A stretch of DNA of 64,000 nt, from the NCBI GenBank assembly GCA_963770915.1, contig CAVYRG010000001.1, positions 868,001-932,000 of the forward strand, read 5' to 3'. The notes beneath the pieces were generated by a model. It made no database searches. It was not told where the DNA came from and was given only the letters and a program-made list of their open reading frames with translations. The position numbers and the translations under genes were made by a program. The DNA comes from PALSA-270 sp963770915. Lineage in GTDB: Bacteria; Acidobacteriota; Terriglobia; Terriglobales; Acidobacteriaceae. The first letter of the stretch is position 1. Every line of letters starts with the position of its first letter. Of this stretch, positions 43,489-52,615 are shown in pieces.

Positions 43489-45609
43489 TTGTTCTATGAT
43501 CTGGTGCGCTTGGGAGTGGGAAATTCGGGGATACGATTGCTCGAGGGGGGCATCCTTAAATGCAAGCTCGTGCAAATGGTACCCGACAGTTTTATTTCAC
43601 AGACTGAATTTCGTCGCGACGCTTTGCTGCATATGGCCCAGCTCATCCTGCGCCACTGTGACGTCGCGGAATTGTTTGAAGAGCTCGGGCCACAACTTCT
43701 CAAAGTCACCTCCTTTGACGACGCAAGCATTTCATTGCTCGATCCCTCCAGAAACGATGTAGTGCTTCGTTACTCGCTGCGGGCCGGCGGTTTGCCCACG
43801 GAAATGAAAGTAGAGGAATGCCTCAGTGGATGGGTGTGGCAAAACCAGCAGCCGCTCGCGGTCGATGACGTGTTGGAGGAGACGAGATTTCCGGAATGCC
43901 TCGAGCTTCTGAAGCGAAGCGGCATGCGTTCCTGTTGTGTGCTGCCGCTGACCACGGCTCGAAAGCGATTGGGAGCTTTGGGACTGGGTAGTTTACGCCC
44001 CAACGCCACTAAGGATATCGATTTGCAGTTGTTGCAACGCGTGGCTGAAGTCGCTGCGCTCGCCATCGAGAATGCGCAAATGCATTCCGCGTTGCAACTG
44101 GAGCAGGAGCGTCTGCGCACCCTGCGCGAACTCAGCACCACGTTGAGTTCCGGCCTCGAGTTGCGGGAATTGTTCCCCTCGATCACGGCGCTGATTCGCG
44201 GCGTTATGGACCAGCACTTTGCCAGCCTATCGATTTTCGATGATGCGACTCGGACTCTGCAGGTATATGCCTTGGATTTCCCCGCCACGGAAGAGCTGAA
44301 ACCGGGCACGGTCCTCCCGCTGAAGGAATCAGCGTCCGGACGGGCTTTTCTGGAGCGAAGAACACTACTATTTGACCGGCAACAACTGGCTGATCTTCAT
44401 CAGCCGTGCACCGACGAACTGTTAGCCCAAGGGATACAAGCGGGATGCTGCATTCCACTCATTGGGCGCACGGGCCCGACGGGAGTGCTGAACCTCGCCA
44501 GCCGGGAACCGCACGCCTTCTCGCCCGAGAACGTCGCTCTTTTGCAACAAGTGGCGGCACAAGTTGCCGTCGCGCTGGATAGCGGCCGGGCCTACCGCGA
44601 AATCTCTGAGTTGCGAGCCCGCATGGCGGCCGAGAAAACCCTCCTCCAAAGCGAAATCCACGCGGGACGGAACCGGGAAGATATTATCGGGGACAGTCCG
44701 GCGCTGGAGCGAGTTTTAGCGCGGGCGAGGATCGCAGCCCCCAGCGATGCCACCGTCTTGATTCTTGGGGAAACCGGCACCGGCAAAGAACTTGTTGCCC
44801 ACGCCATCCATCGCATGAGCCGTCGCAAGGACGCCGCCTTTATTAAGTTGAATTGCGCTGCCATCCCCACGGGCTTGCTCGAGAGCGAGTTGTTCGGCCA
44901 CGAGAAGGGTGCGTTCACCGGCGCCGTGAGCCAGAAGATCGGCCGCCTGGAACTGGCTGACAGGGGGACCCTGTTCCTGGACGAAGTTGGAGACATTCCC
45001 CTGGAGTTGCAACCCAAATTGCTGCGCGTGTTGCAGGACCAGGAATTCGAGCGGTTGGGCAGCACGCGCACGATCAAGGTGAACATCCGGCTGATTGCAG
45101 CCACCAACCGCGATTTGCCAGCCAGTGTGGCCGATCGCGAATTTCGCAGCGATCTGTATTATCGCCTCAATGTTTTCCCGTTGCGTCTGCCGCCCTTGCG
45201 CGAACGAAGGAGCGACATTCCTTCGCTGGCCGCCTACTTCATGCAGAAGTTCGCGCAAGGCATGAACAAGCAGATCGCCACTATATCGGTCGAAACCATG
45301 AAAGCACTGGAAAACTGGGATTGGCCCGGGAATGTTCGGGAATTGGAAAACTTCATCGAGCGCTCGGTAGTCATGACGGGAGGTTCGGTTCTAGATGCGC
45401 CTTTGGCGGAGTTGTCGGACGATCTTGGTTCAAGTGTCCAGGGCACGTTGGAGAATTCGCAGAGAGAACACATCGTGCGCGTGCTTCGCGAAACCGGCGG
45501 TGTGATCGCAGGCCTGGATGGCGCGGCCGCTCGCCTGGGCTTGAAGCGTACCACCCTGCAGTCGATGATCGCTCGCTTGAAGATATCCTCCAAGGAATAC
45601 AAACTCTAG
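43489..45609 (+). CDS. Sigma-54-dependent transcriptional activator with two GAF domains (FhlA-like)
   Basis: A 706-residue regulator. Two GAF sensory domains lie at about 60-195 and 215-365, then a short coiled linker. The AAA+ domain (about 396-630) has Walker A GETGTGKE (427-434), the sigma-54-contacting GAFTGA (474-479), Walker B TLFLDE (494-499) and the FYFPLR-like region VFPLRLPPLRERRSDI. A Fis-type HTH ends it (GAAARLGLKRTTLQSMIARL). It should activate sigma-54 promoters after the GAFs sense a small molecule. The TTG start has GGGAG five bases upstream; the first in-frame ATG, 29 codons later, has no ribosome site. It is followed after 192 bases by a Crp/FNR gene. Confidence 0.92.
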   Translation: MFYDLVRLGVGNSGIRLLEGGILKCKLVQMVPDSFISQTEFRRDALLHMAQLILRHCDVAELFEELGPQLLKVTSFDDASISLLDPSRNDVVLRYSLRAGGLPTEMKVEECLSGWVWQNQQPLAVDDVLEETRFPECLELLKRSGMRSCCVLPLTTARKRLGALGLGSLRPNATKDIDLQLLQRVAEVAALAIENAQMHSALQLEQERLRTLRELSTTLSSGLELRELFPSITALIRGVMDQHFASLSIFDDATRTLQVYALDFPATEELKPGTVLPLKESASGRAFLERRTLLFDRQQLADLHQPCTDELLAQGIQAGCCIPLIGRTGPTGVLNLASREPHAFSPENVALLQQVAAQVAVALDSGRAYREISELRARMAAEKTLLQSEIHAGRNREDIIGDSPALERVLARARIAAPSDATVLILGETGTGKELVAHAIHRMSRRKDAAFIKLNCAAIPTGLLESELFGHEKGAFTGAVSQKIGRLELADRGTLFLDEVGDIPLELQPKLLRVLQDQEFERLGSTRTIKVNIRLIAATNRDLPASVADREFRSDLYYRLNVFPLRLPPLRERRSDIPSLAAYFMQKFAQGMNKQIATISVETMKALENWDWPGNVRELENFIERSVVMTGGSVLDAPLAELSDDLGSSVQGTLENSQREHIVRVLRETGGVIAGLDGAAARLGLKRTTLQSMIARLKISSKEYKL

Positions 45610-45801
45610 CGCCGGTTGAGGTGCCGCAGCGTCGGCAAGGTGCCGCGGCCACGGCAGAAAGAGCTAGCCTCAGCTCTTTCGATTCATCCCTTAACTCCCA
45701 TCGTGTCATTCGGTTGCGCGCATGATCAATTTTGGCATGTCACCTGCGAAAGCCCCTGCACCACTCGGTGTGAGGATTTGGATTCAGGACCGGGGGTACT
45801 C

Positions 45802-46929
45802 ATGCAAACTGGCGATGACCAGGGTGGCGGCATAGCTGCCTATCCGGGGGCGGGGAACGGTTGGGAGTCGGCGTTGGCTCTGGTGCGAGCCAATCACCGG
45901 CTGCGAGTTTTGGGTCTGGCGCGCGAAGGCCAGCCCCGTCAGCCGAACTTCCCACGCATTGATCCGTTGTATCTGTTCCATTGCGGGTTGCAGTGGCACG
46001 GCGGTGCAGACACGAGTGCAGGATGGGAACTCATCCACGGCCTGCGATCTCGGGACCGAGACGCTCGTACGGTAGCCGCTGCTTTGCTCGCCAAGACAGA
46101 AAAGGCGCGCCTGTTGGTGAGGGACCTGCGGCGAGCCCGCCGCGGCATTCACGTGGTTAACCCTGACTTGGATTTCTCTTGGCAACAAAATCACGGTGAG
46201 GCGGTGGAGATGAAGACCCCCTACGGGTTGGAAATCATAGATAGTTGCGTCTCGTGCCGATTGCGAAAAGACAAGTGGTTTTGCGGCCTTTCTCCCGAAG
46301 TGTTGAAGCAGTTCAGCGCCTCAAGCCGGCTTGGGACCTACCCGGGAGGCGCGGTGTTGTTCGTCGAGGGCCAGATGTCGCGTGGTGCTTTCGTCCTATG
46401 CTCGGGCAAGGTCAAGCTCACCACCACCTCACGTGACGGCAAGGTGCTCATCCTCAAAGTCGCCGAAGCCGGCGAGGTGCTCGGTTTGAGCGCAGCCATC
46501 TCCGGCGCCTGCTACGAGCTCACGGCGGAGACCGCCATGCCCTGCCACGTGAATTTCGTGGAGCGCGAAGCTATTTTCCGCTTAATGGAAAAAAGTGGCG
46601 AGCTGGGCGTTCACGTGGCCCAGGCTCTAAGCCGCGAATTTCAGTCTGTGTATCGCGACATTCACGAGCTGGTTCTTGCGCGTTCCTCGGCAGGCAAGCT
46701 GGCCCGGCTGTTGCTCTCTTGGACCGCGAGCCGTGAAAAGGAAAACGGAAACAGCGAAGTTCGGGTCCGGGCGGCGTTGACTCATGAAGAAATGGCGCAG
46801 ATGATCGGGGCCTCGCGCGAGACCGTAACCCGCCTGCTGAGTGAGTTGAAGAAAAAAGAGTTCATCCGTTTGGAAGGTTCGACGCTGGTGATTCGCAATC
46901 GAACGGCGTTGGAAGCGCTGGCTGCGTAG
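45802..46929 (+). CDS. Crp/FNR-family regulator with a long N-terminal extension
   Basis: The last about 240 residues are a Crp/FNR protein: a Cys cluster (SCVSCRLRKDKWFC), the cyclic-nucleotide-type beta barrel (GAVLFVEGQMSRGAFVLCSG, ILKVAEAGEVLGLSAAISG), the dimer helix and the winged HTH (THEEMAQMIGASRETVTRLL). Here it is preceded, in frame and without a stop, by about 135 residues (ALALVRANHRLRVLGLAREG, RDARTVAAALLAKTEKARLL) that I do not recognise. Two starts are possible: this ATG with GGGGG upstream, giving a fusion of 375 residues, or the ATG at 46210 (MKTPYGLEIIDSC) with GAGG upstream, giving a normal Crp/FNR. The Cys cluster may hold an iron-sulfur centre, as in FNR. Confidence 0.75.
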   Translation: MQTGDDQGGGIAAYPGAGNGWESALALVRANHRLRVLGLAREGQPRQPNFPRIDPLYLFHCGLQWHGGADTSAGWELIHGLRSRDRDARTVAAALLAKTEKARLLVRDLRRARRGIHVVNPDLDFSWQQNHGEAVEMKTPYGLEIIDSCVSCRLRKDKWFCGLSPEVLKQFSASSRLGTYPGGAVLFVEGQMSRGAFVLCSGKVKLTTTSRDGKVLILKVAEAGEVLGLSAAISGACYELTAETAMPCHVNFVEREAIFRLMEKSGELGVHVAQALSREFQSVYRDIHELVLARSSAGKLARLLLSWTASREKENGNSEVRVRAALTHEEMAQMIGASRETVTRLLSELKKKEFIRLEGSTLVIRNRTALEALAA

Positions 46930-46945
46930 CAGTGCCGCAGCTTGG

Positions 46946-47029
46946 AAGGCGGCCGGTTTGCCCCCCTTTCCGGTCGCCTTCACCCCTCCGTTGTGTACCC
47001 TCCCCCGAATGGCCGGCGCGGCGCCGGCC
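46946..47029. terminator. Two hairpins between the Crp/FNR and TonB genes
   Basis: The first hairpin pairs AAGGCGGCCGG (46946-46956) with CCGGTCGCCTT (46970-46980) with one mismatch; the second pairs GGCCGGCG (47011-47018) with CGCCGGCC (47022-47029). They separate convergent genes. No long T run is present on either side, so terminator function is moderately likely. Confidence 0.5.
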
Positions 47030-47055
47030 TGTCCTATAGTCTCCCTTCTCTTCTC

Positions 47056-49767
47056 TTAGAAGTGGAATCCCAGTTGGGCGGTAAGCGCTCGCGGCGTCAC
47101 GTAGTGCGTCCCGCTGAAGGTTGAGAGAAAGTTGTACAGCGCATACTTGTTGGTCAAGTTGACGGCAGTGAGTTGCAAACTCCATTTGTATCGATCGCCA
47201 TGCAACAGGTTGTCATCCCCCACGGCCAGGTCGAACAGGTTACGCGGCGCGATGCGCGCCGGATTGTGATCGTCGTTCTGAGTGCCGGGCGCGGGAACCT
47301 GCACCAAAGACGACCCGAACTGCGATGCCAGGCACGGAGATGGTAAGGCCATCGTTGGGGTCGCCCGTACGCTGCCGCAAAACAGCCCGGCTTGAAATTG
47401 CTGATCGGCAGTGAGTCCGCTGAGATCGATGGCCGACTGCCCGTTGATGGTGATCGGATTGCCGTTGGCATCAAACGAGTCTGGACAATCGTTGGAAGAG
47501 CCAATGCCATAGCATGGCGCCGCGCCTGCCACCAGTCCGCTGTCGTATCGCCAGTTGAAACCGAACCACGGCCCCTTCTTCCACGGCTGATATTGCAGGT
47601 GGGCGGTCATATTGAATTTCTCGTCATGGTCGATGCGGAACGCACCCACTGAGCCGGGGACGGCTCCGGCCCCGCCGATCTGCGGCGTGAAGAAGCGCGC
47701 CGCCACGCCGGAGAAAACCATGAGCGCCGACACCCCGTGCAGATTCGGCACGCTCACCCGGCCCGCATAGCCGGGAATTTTGGAGTGGTCCCATTCGATG
47801 GGAAAGGTGATCGGAGTCGAGCCGAGCACGCTGAAGTCATATGCATTGTGCGTGTACTTCCAGATGTACTCGCCGGAGAAGACCACATACTTTCCAAAAG
47901 CCTGCTGGATGCCGGCATGAAATTCGTTCCGCCAGCCGGGACTCAGCGGGTTGGATACGGGCGCGGAGCAGCCCAAGAGTGGATTCAAAACCGCATTGGC
48001 GCACCCGATGCTGGAAAGCACCAGATTCTCATTGAACGGCGTCTCCAGCGTTCGCGCGTACGAAATGCGCAGCACGGTATTGCTGGACTTGATGTTGTAT
48101 GCAATTCCGACGCGTGGCTCGGCTTCCCGGTGAGTGGTAAGCCCGTTATAGAAGTCGCCACGAAGCCCCAGGTTGAAATTCCAGTTGCCTTTGGTGATTT
48201 CATCCTGAATGTAGAGGGCGAGTTCCTTGACGTCGGTATGGCCGTTGAAGGGGAACAAAGTCCCGCCGCGGGTCAAGTCATACGGCGCCACATCGGTGCA
48301 GGGCGACTCGAAGGGGTTGCCACCAGCATCCAGGCAGGAATTGCCGGCGGAATCGGTGAGCGAACCGAGGAATCCGGGATCCACGATGCCCACTCTGTCG
48401 TTCTCCGTGAGGAAAGTCTGTTCGTAGGTGACGCCCGCCTTCAGGTTGTGCATGCCTTTGACATAGGAAATGTCCGAGCGCAGACCGGCGTTGGTGAGCG
48501 TCCGGTTCTGACCCACGGTTTGCGATTGCAGATCGGGAGCAAAGTCGGCGAACGGGTTTGCGCTGGGGTAGTAATGATATTGATCGCGCCGCACGAAACT
48601 GCCGAAAGTAAACACGGCGTGAGAACTCACCAGATGAGTCCATGACGGCGCGATGTTGAACGTCTTGATCTGCGAGCGCTGGTCCGCCGGACCGACAAGG
48701 TTGCCATTGGGGTCAAGGCCGTTCGTGCTGGCCCATCCCGTCGCGTTTTGACTGTCGAAGGAATTGGGCGTTTGGAACCAAGACCGGGTATAGCCGAGAT
48801 TGATGTGAATGGAATCCGCTCCGGAAAGCTGGAAGTCCAGGCGGTCGAAGCCGTTTTCTTCGTTTCCTTTGTCATGCACGGCGGTGAACTCTGGCGGATC
48901 GAGAAAGCGCGAGGTGTTCAGCCCGCTCAGCGAAACGAAATTTCCCCAGTTCTTGCCGCCGTAGCCAAGGTTGAAGCCGAGGTTCGAGGTCCCGAAGCTG
49001 CCGTAGGAGGTCGTCACCTCGCCGTGCGGCGTGCTCATGCCCTGGCCGGAGCGAGTGGTCACGTTGATGACGACGCTGGTCTTGTCGCCGTATTCCGCCG
49101 GCGGCGCGCCGGCGATCACCTCCATTGACTCAATCGAATCGAGGGGAATCTGGTTGGAGAAAACCTTGCTCTGCTGGTCGGTAATGGGTTGGCCGTCCAC
49201 AGAAAAGGAATTCTCCGCGTGATCGCCTAGCCCGTGGAATAGGCCATTCGAGTCTGCGGCAATTCCCGGTGAGGCAAGCGTAACTAATGAACTGACCGAG
49301 GATGACTGGCTCTCCAATGGAAGTTTCTCAAACAGTTCCTTATCCACGTCCGTGTGGAAGCTCGGCGTATTCTCCAACAGGTCTTCCCCGCTTGCCTCCA
49401 CCGTGACCGTTTCCGAGGAGCCCGCAACCTTCATGCTGATCCTCGCGCTCACCGGAACCACCGATCGCACGTCAATGTCCTGCGCGTAGGTGGTGAACCC
49501 GGAAGCTGAAACTGTAAGGTGATAGGGGTTGAAGGGAACGTTGGCGATGCTGAATTTGCCCAGTTTGTCGGTGATCGTGGTTCGTTGAAAGCCGCTCACG
49601 ACGTTTTGAATCTCGACGGTTGCATTCGGCACCACGGCACCCGACGAATCCACGACCGTGCCGTCCACCGAAGTCGAGGCGCCGCCGGATTGCCCGTAGG
49701 CGCCCAGTCCTAAACAAAAGATCGCCACAAAAACTGCACGCAACCACTGCTTATGAAAAGCCAGCAT
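47056..49767 (-). CDS. TonB-dependent receptor with carboxypeptidase-regulatory-like N-terminus
   Basis: A 903-residue outer-membrane receptor of the acidobacterial type. After the signal peptide (AVFVAIFCLGLGAYGQ) comes a CarboxypepD_reg-like domain (VDGTVVDSSGAVVPNATVEI, about 32-115), then the plug domain (FSVDGQPITDQQSKVFSNQI, SMEVIAGAPPAEYGDKTSVV) and the long 22-strand barrel ending in QLGFHF with terminal Phe. Such receptors import large nutrients through energy from TonB-ExbBD; the ligand is unknown. It probably forms a transcription unit with the small exported protein gene upstream. The plasmid-like TonB box was not identified. Confidence 0.92.
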   Translation of the reverse strand: MLAFHKQWLRAVFVAIFCLGLGAYGQSGGASTSVDGTVVDSSGAVVPNATVEIQNVVSGFQRTTITDKLGKFSIANVPFNPYHLTVSASGFTTYAQDIDVRSVVPVSARISMKVAGSSETVTVEASGEDLLENTPSFHTDVDKELFEKLPLESQSSSVSSLVTLASPGIAADSNGLFHGLGDHAENSFSVDGQPITDQQSKVFSNQIPLDSIESMEVIAGAPPAEYGDKTSVVINVTTRSGQGMSTPHGEVTTSYGSFGTSNLGFNLGYGGKNWGNFVSLSGLNTSRFLDPPEFTAVHDKGNEENGFDRLDFQLSGADSIHINLGYTRSWFQTPNSFDSQNATGWASTNGLDPNGNLVGPADQRSQIKTFNIAPSWTHLVSSHAVFTFGSFVRRDQYHYYPSANPFADFAPDLQSQTVGQNRTLTNAGLRSDISYVKGMHNLKAGVTYEQTFLTENDRVGIVDPGFLGSLTDSAGNSCLDAGGNPFESPCTDVAPYDLTRGGTLFPFNGHTDVKELALYIQDEITKGNWNFNLGLRGDFYNGLTTHREAEPRVGIAYNIKSSNTVLRISYARTLETPFNENLVLSSIGCANAVLNPLLGCSAPVSNPLSPGWRNEFHAGIQQAFGKYVVFSGEYIWKYTHNAYDFSVLGSTPITFPIEWDHSKIPGYAGRVSVPNLHGVSALMVFSGVAARFFTPQIGGAGAVPGSVGAFRIDHDEKFNMTAHLQYQPWKKGPWFGFNWRYDSGLVAGAAPCYGIGSSNDCPDSFDANGNPITINGQSAIDLSGLTADQQFQAGLFCGSVRATPTMALPSPCLASQFGSSLVQVPAPGTQNDDHNPARIAPRNLFDLAVGDDNLLHGDRYKWSLQLTAVNLTNKYALYNFLSTFSGTHYVTPRALTAQLGFHF

Positions 49768-49836
49768 GATTTCCTCCCAAAGGAATAGGGTTGAACAATG
49801 AATCGAATGAATTGTGAAGTGATTCTTGTTGAATCC

Positions 49837-50148
49837 CTAGACCGCGGGAGGCGGGCGGATACGGAAAGAAAGGATGAAGGCGGAAAACTTAGCCGTGGCG
49901 TCGGGCGCAACCACCAGAACGCTGCGTACAAACACCGGGACGGGCCGGTACTGGGCCTGGCCTAGAACCCCGGCGTGCGCCACTGCGCAAATCGAGCACT
50001 CGTGGCTGGGGAGCTTGGAATTCTCGGGGTGCACGTGCACCGCTTGCGCGAATCCAGCAAACGCCACCAGCAGAACGCACATCAGAGACAGGGCTCTGAC
50101 GAATGCGCCTTGGCTTGGCGTCTTTTCGACTCGAATCAAGCGGATCAC
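49837..50148 (-). CDS. Small exported His/Cys-bearing protein upstream of TonB receptor
   Basis: A 100- to 103-residue protein with one hydrophobic segment (FVRALSLMCVLLVAFAGFAQ), probably a signal peptide. The mature part begins AVHVHPENSKLPSHECSICA, with three His and two Cys in a short stretch (HxH, HECSIC, AHAG), recalling DUF2946-like proteins that often accompany metal or TonB uptake genes. It ends RIRPPPAV. The start is uncertain: the GTG used here overlaps the GGAG, and the TTG nine bases later has GGAG eight bases upstream. Confidence 0.65.
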   Translation of the reverse strand: MIRLIRVEKTPSQGAFVRALSLMCVLLVAFAGFAQAVHVHPENSKLPSHECSICAVAHAGVLGQAQYRPVPVFVRSVLVVAPDATAKFSAFILSFRIRPPPAV

Positions 50149-50254
50149 TCCAGTAATTTTAAGTATATTACCACTATCCCAAGGATAGACGTTACCTTGG
50201 TGGGGTTGGATGCGGGTCCAAGGTCGTCGGTTGCGGCTAAGGCGAAAAAATTCA

Positions 50255-51034
50255 CTAGAGGCCGAACAACTCCCGCAGGCGCTTGGTTTGCACCCGGCTG
50301 ACGGGGATTTCAGTCTGTTTCTTATCGTCCATGCGCAATTGGTAGGAACTCTTAAACCAGGGAACGACTTCCCTGATTCGGTTGATGTTCACGAGGAAGG
50401 AGCGATGCGTACGCCAGAACAGGCTGGAGTCGAGGCTATCCAATAATTCCTCCAGAGTGCGGCAGTTGGACTGCCCTTCCATTCCACTCGGTCCACTGGT
50501 GACGACGGTGATCACTCCGTCATCGATGGACGCAAAACAAATGTCTTTCTGATTGACCAGGATCAGCCGTCCGCCCGCCTTGAGCAGCACTTTCGAGGTC
50601 TGTGGCTTCTGCGCCTCCAACATGCGCACCAGGCTTTCCAGTTTCTCGGAAGAGGGCACGGCGGAGTCGAGCTTGGCGCGCGCCCTTTGAATGGATTGCG
50701 TCACCCGCTTGCGGTCGAACGGTTTGAGCAGGTAATCCACGGCATTCACTTCGAACGCCTTGACTGCATACTGATCGAACGCCGTGGCGAACACTATCTT
50801 CGGAAGAGGGATTTTCTTGTCCAGCAGTTTCTTGATCACTCCAAAGCCGTCGAGACCGGGCATCTGCACATCGAGAAAAAGCAAGTCGGGACTGTGCTCG
50901 CGAATGAGATTGACAGCCTCGACCCCGTTCTTGCCCTGGGCGAGGACTTCGATGTCGCCAATATTCTTTAGGAGATAAGCCAGTTCGTCGCGGGCGAGTT
51001 GCTCGTCATCGACGATTACCGCGGATAAAGCCAT
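50255..51034 (-). CDS. LytTR-family response regulator
   Basis: A 259-residue transcription regulator. The receiver domain (1-120) has D9/D10 in VIVDDEQLARDEL, the phospho-acceptor D55 in LLFLDVQMPGLDG, the Thr/Ser in FATAFDQYAV and K in YLLKPFD. The DNA-binding LytTR domain (about 155-255) includes ICFASIDDGVITVVT, LEELLDSLDSSLFWRTHRSF and LVNINRIREVVPWF. No partner kinase gene is present. It sits upstream of the exported-protein/TonB receptor pair on the same strand and may regulate it. Confidence 0.93.
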   Translation of the reverse strand: MALSAVIVDDEQLARDELAYLLKNIGDIEVLAQGKNGVEAVNLIREHSPDLLFLDVQMPGLDGFGVIKKLLDKKIPLPKIVFATAFDQYAVKAFEVNAVDYLLKPFDRKRVTQSIQRARAKLDSAVPSSEKLESLVRMLEAQKPQTSKVLLKAGGRLILVNQKDICFASIDDGVITVVTSGPSGMEGQSNCRTLEELLDSLDSSLFWRTHRSFLVNINRIREVVPWFKSSYQLRMDDKKQTEIPVSRVQTKRLRELFGL

Positions 51035-51149
51035 CGTTTCTCCGGAAGAGTTCCGACTGAGTATAGTCACCGCTTTTGCTGCGGGTCAACGAAATCGGGA
51101 AGCCGCGAGATTGGTCACGCCGTCGTGCGTCATAATCGCAAGCACAAAA

Positions 51150-51785
51150 TCAAGGGTGCTGCTTCTTGGCTGGGCTCTTCTTGGCCGCGTTCTTCTCGGC
51201 TTCCTCGATAGCTTTTCGGAATTGTTCCACAGCCGGCACGGCGGGCGGACGCAGCGCATCTTTCGCGATCAAGCTCCAAACCGGCACGTCGGAGTTCGAG
51301 TAAGCCCCTCCGCGGTACACCTCAAACCTGTCTCCCGAAGAGCCGATCTCGTTTTGCACTTGAGGTCCGGAATCCTGCGGCGTGGTTGAGTCGGGCTGAC
51401 TCGGGTCATGGCCCTGTCTTCCGCCAATTCGAATACCGTCATCGGTCGGTTGTATAACACCGGGACGCCGGTCGATCGGCCCTCCACTGATGGTCGGTCC
51501 GACGGTTCGCCCCAGGCCTTTGCGGATCAAGATGACCAGATCTGCCGACTCCGGCTCCATGACCATCCGAAAGCGGCCCCAATTCATGAGCGCTTTCTCG
51601 ACATCGTCCTGGGCTCGGCGATTGGCGGTTGGATCCGTGATGGGTTCTCCAGCTTCAGGAGCAATCATGACGAATACGGTTTGCGCTCGCAGAACTTCTG
51701 CCGGCATGAGAATTTTTTTGTCTTTCGCGCTTGCGAGAGGAGCAAGCAAAAGGGCGAGGCAAAGAGCAACGGAGGTACGCGACAT
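51150..51785 (-). CDS. Secreted hypothetical protein
   Basis: A 211-residue protein with a signal peptide (SVALCLALLLAPLASAKD, cleavage about residue 20). The mature portion opens KKILMPAEVLRAQTVFVMIA, has a small alpha-beta domain (RRAQDDVEKALMNWGRFRMV, ESADLVILIRKG), a low-complexity middle (PSQPDSTTPQDSGPQ) and a basic Lys/Ala-rich C-terminus (EKNAAKKSPAKKQ). The fold start resembles DUF4136-like envelope proteins only loosely. GTAAGGAGGACCCT precedes the ATG. It is divergent from the methyltransferase gene. Confidence 0.75.
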   Translation of the reverse strand: MSRTSVALCLALLLAPLASAKDKKILMPAEVLRAQTVFVMIAPEAGEPITDPTANRRAQDDVEKALMNWGRFRMVMEPESADLVILIRKGLGRTVGPTISGGPIDRRPGVIQPTDDGIRIGGRQGHDPSQPDSTTPQDSGPQVQNEIGSSGDRFEVYRGGAYSNSDVPVWSLIAKDALRPPAVPAVEQFRKAIEEAEKNAAKKSPAKKQHP

Positions 51786-51877
51786 AGGGTCCTCCTTACG
51801 TAGTACACCAATTATAGGCGATGCAGCTTTCCGCCGCATTCCCTGTTTCATCCATGCCGCAGTACACTGGGAAGCTC

Positions 51878-52615
51878 ATGAACTACATCTATGGCATCAA
51901 CCCGGTGGCCGAATCGCTCAAGTCGCGCGCGCGATCATTTCAATGGGTTGGCGTCGCGAAAGAGAGACATGATCTTCGCTTGCAGCGCCTCGTCGAAGAA
52001 TGTCGCCGGCAAAACGTCCCGCTGCGCTTTCTGTCGCGCGCCGAACTCGACGAACTTGCCGGCAACAACGCCCACCAGGGCGTGGTCGCAGTCACCTCAG
52101 AGAAGCGCTACGCCGGCCTTGACGACATCGTCGACCGCAAGCGGGGCGCGCATTCGCTGATCTTGGTTCTCGATGGAGTGGAAGACCCGCACAACCTGGG
52201 TGCCGTCATCCGCACCGCCGACGCCGCCGGCGCCGATGGCGTGGTCATCCCCGAACGCCGCGCCGCCGGAGTCACGGCTATCGTGACGAAAACCTCCGCC
52301 GGAGCCAGCGAACATCTTCCCATTGCGCGCGTCACCAACATTTCGCGCACCTTGGAAGATTTGAAAGCAAAGAACCTATGGATTGTCGGCTTGGATGAGC
52401 GCGGCACGCAGAGTTACGACACGCTTGATTACAACATGGATTGCGCCATCGTCCTCGGCGCCGAAGGCAAGGGCCTGCATGACCTGGTGCGCCGCAAATG
52501 CGACTTTCTCGTCTCCATCCCCATGCTGGGCAAAGTGCCATCGCTCAACGTGTCGGTCGCGGCCGGCGTCGTGCTATACGAAATCGTGCGCCAAAGGCGG
52601 ACGCAGCAGTCATGA
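51878..52615 (+). CDS. rlmB: TrmH/SpoU-family RNA 2'-O-ribose methyltransferase (RlmB-like)
   Basis: A 245-residue enzyme methylating a ribose in 23S rRNA or tRNA. The substrate-binding N-domain (1-75, NYIYGINPVAESLKSRARSF, NAHQGVVAVTS) is followed by the SPOUT knot domain with motif 1 LDGVEDPHNLGAVIRTADAA (about 101-120), motif 2 IVLGAEGKGLHDLVRRKCD and motif 3 SIPMLGKVPSLNVSVAAGVV. Family length is normal. The ATG at MNYIYGINP was preferred over upstream ones. Its stop codon overlaps the start of the next gene (ATGA). Confidence 0.92.
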   Translation: MNYIYGINPVAESLKSRARSFQWVGVAKERHDLRLQRLVEECRRQNVPLRFLSRAELDELAGNNAHQGVVAVTSEKRYAGLDDIVDRKRGAHSLILVLDGVEDPHNLGAVIRTADAAGADGVVIPERRAAGVTAIVTKTSAGASEHLPIARVTNISRTLEDLKAKNLWIVGLDERGTQSYDTLDYNMDCAIVLGAEGKGLHDLVRRKCDFLVSIPMLGKVPSLNVSVAAGVVLYEIVRQRRTQQS

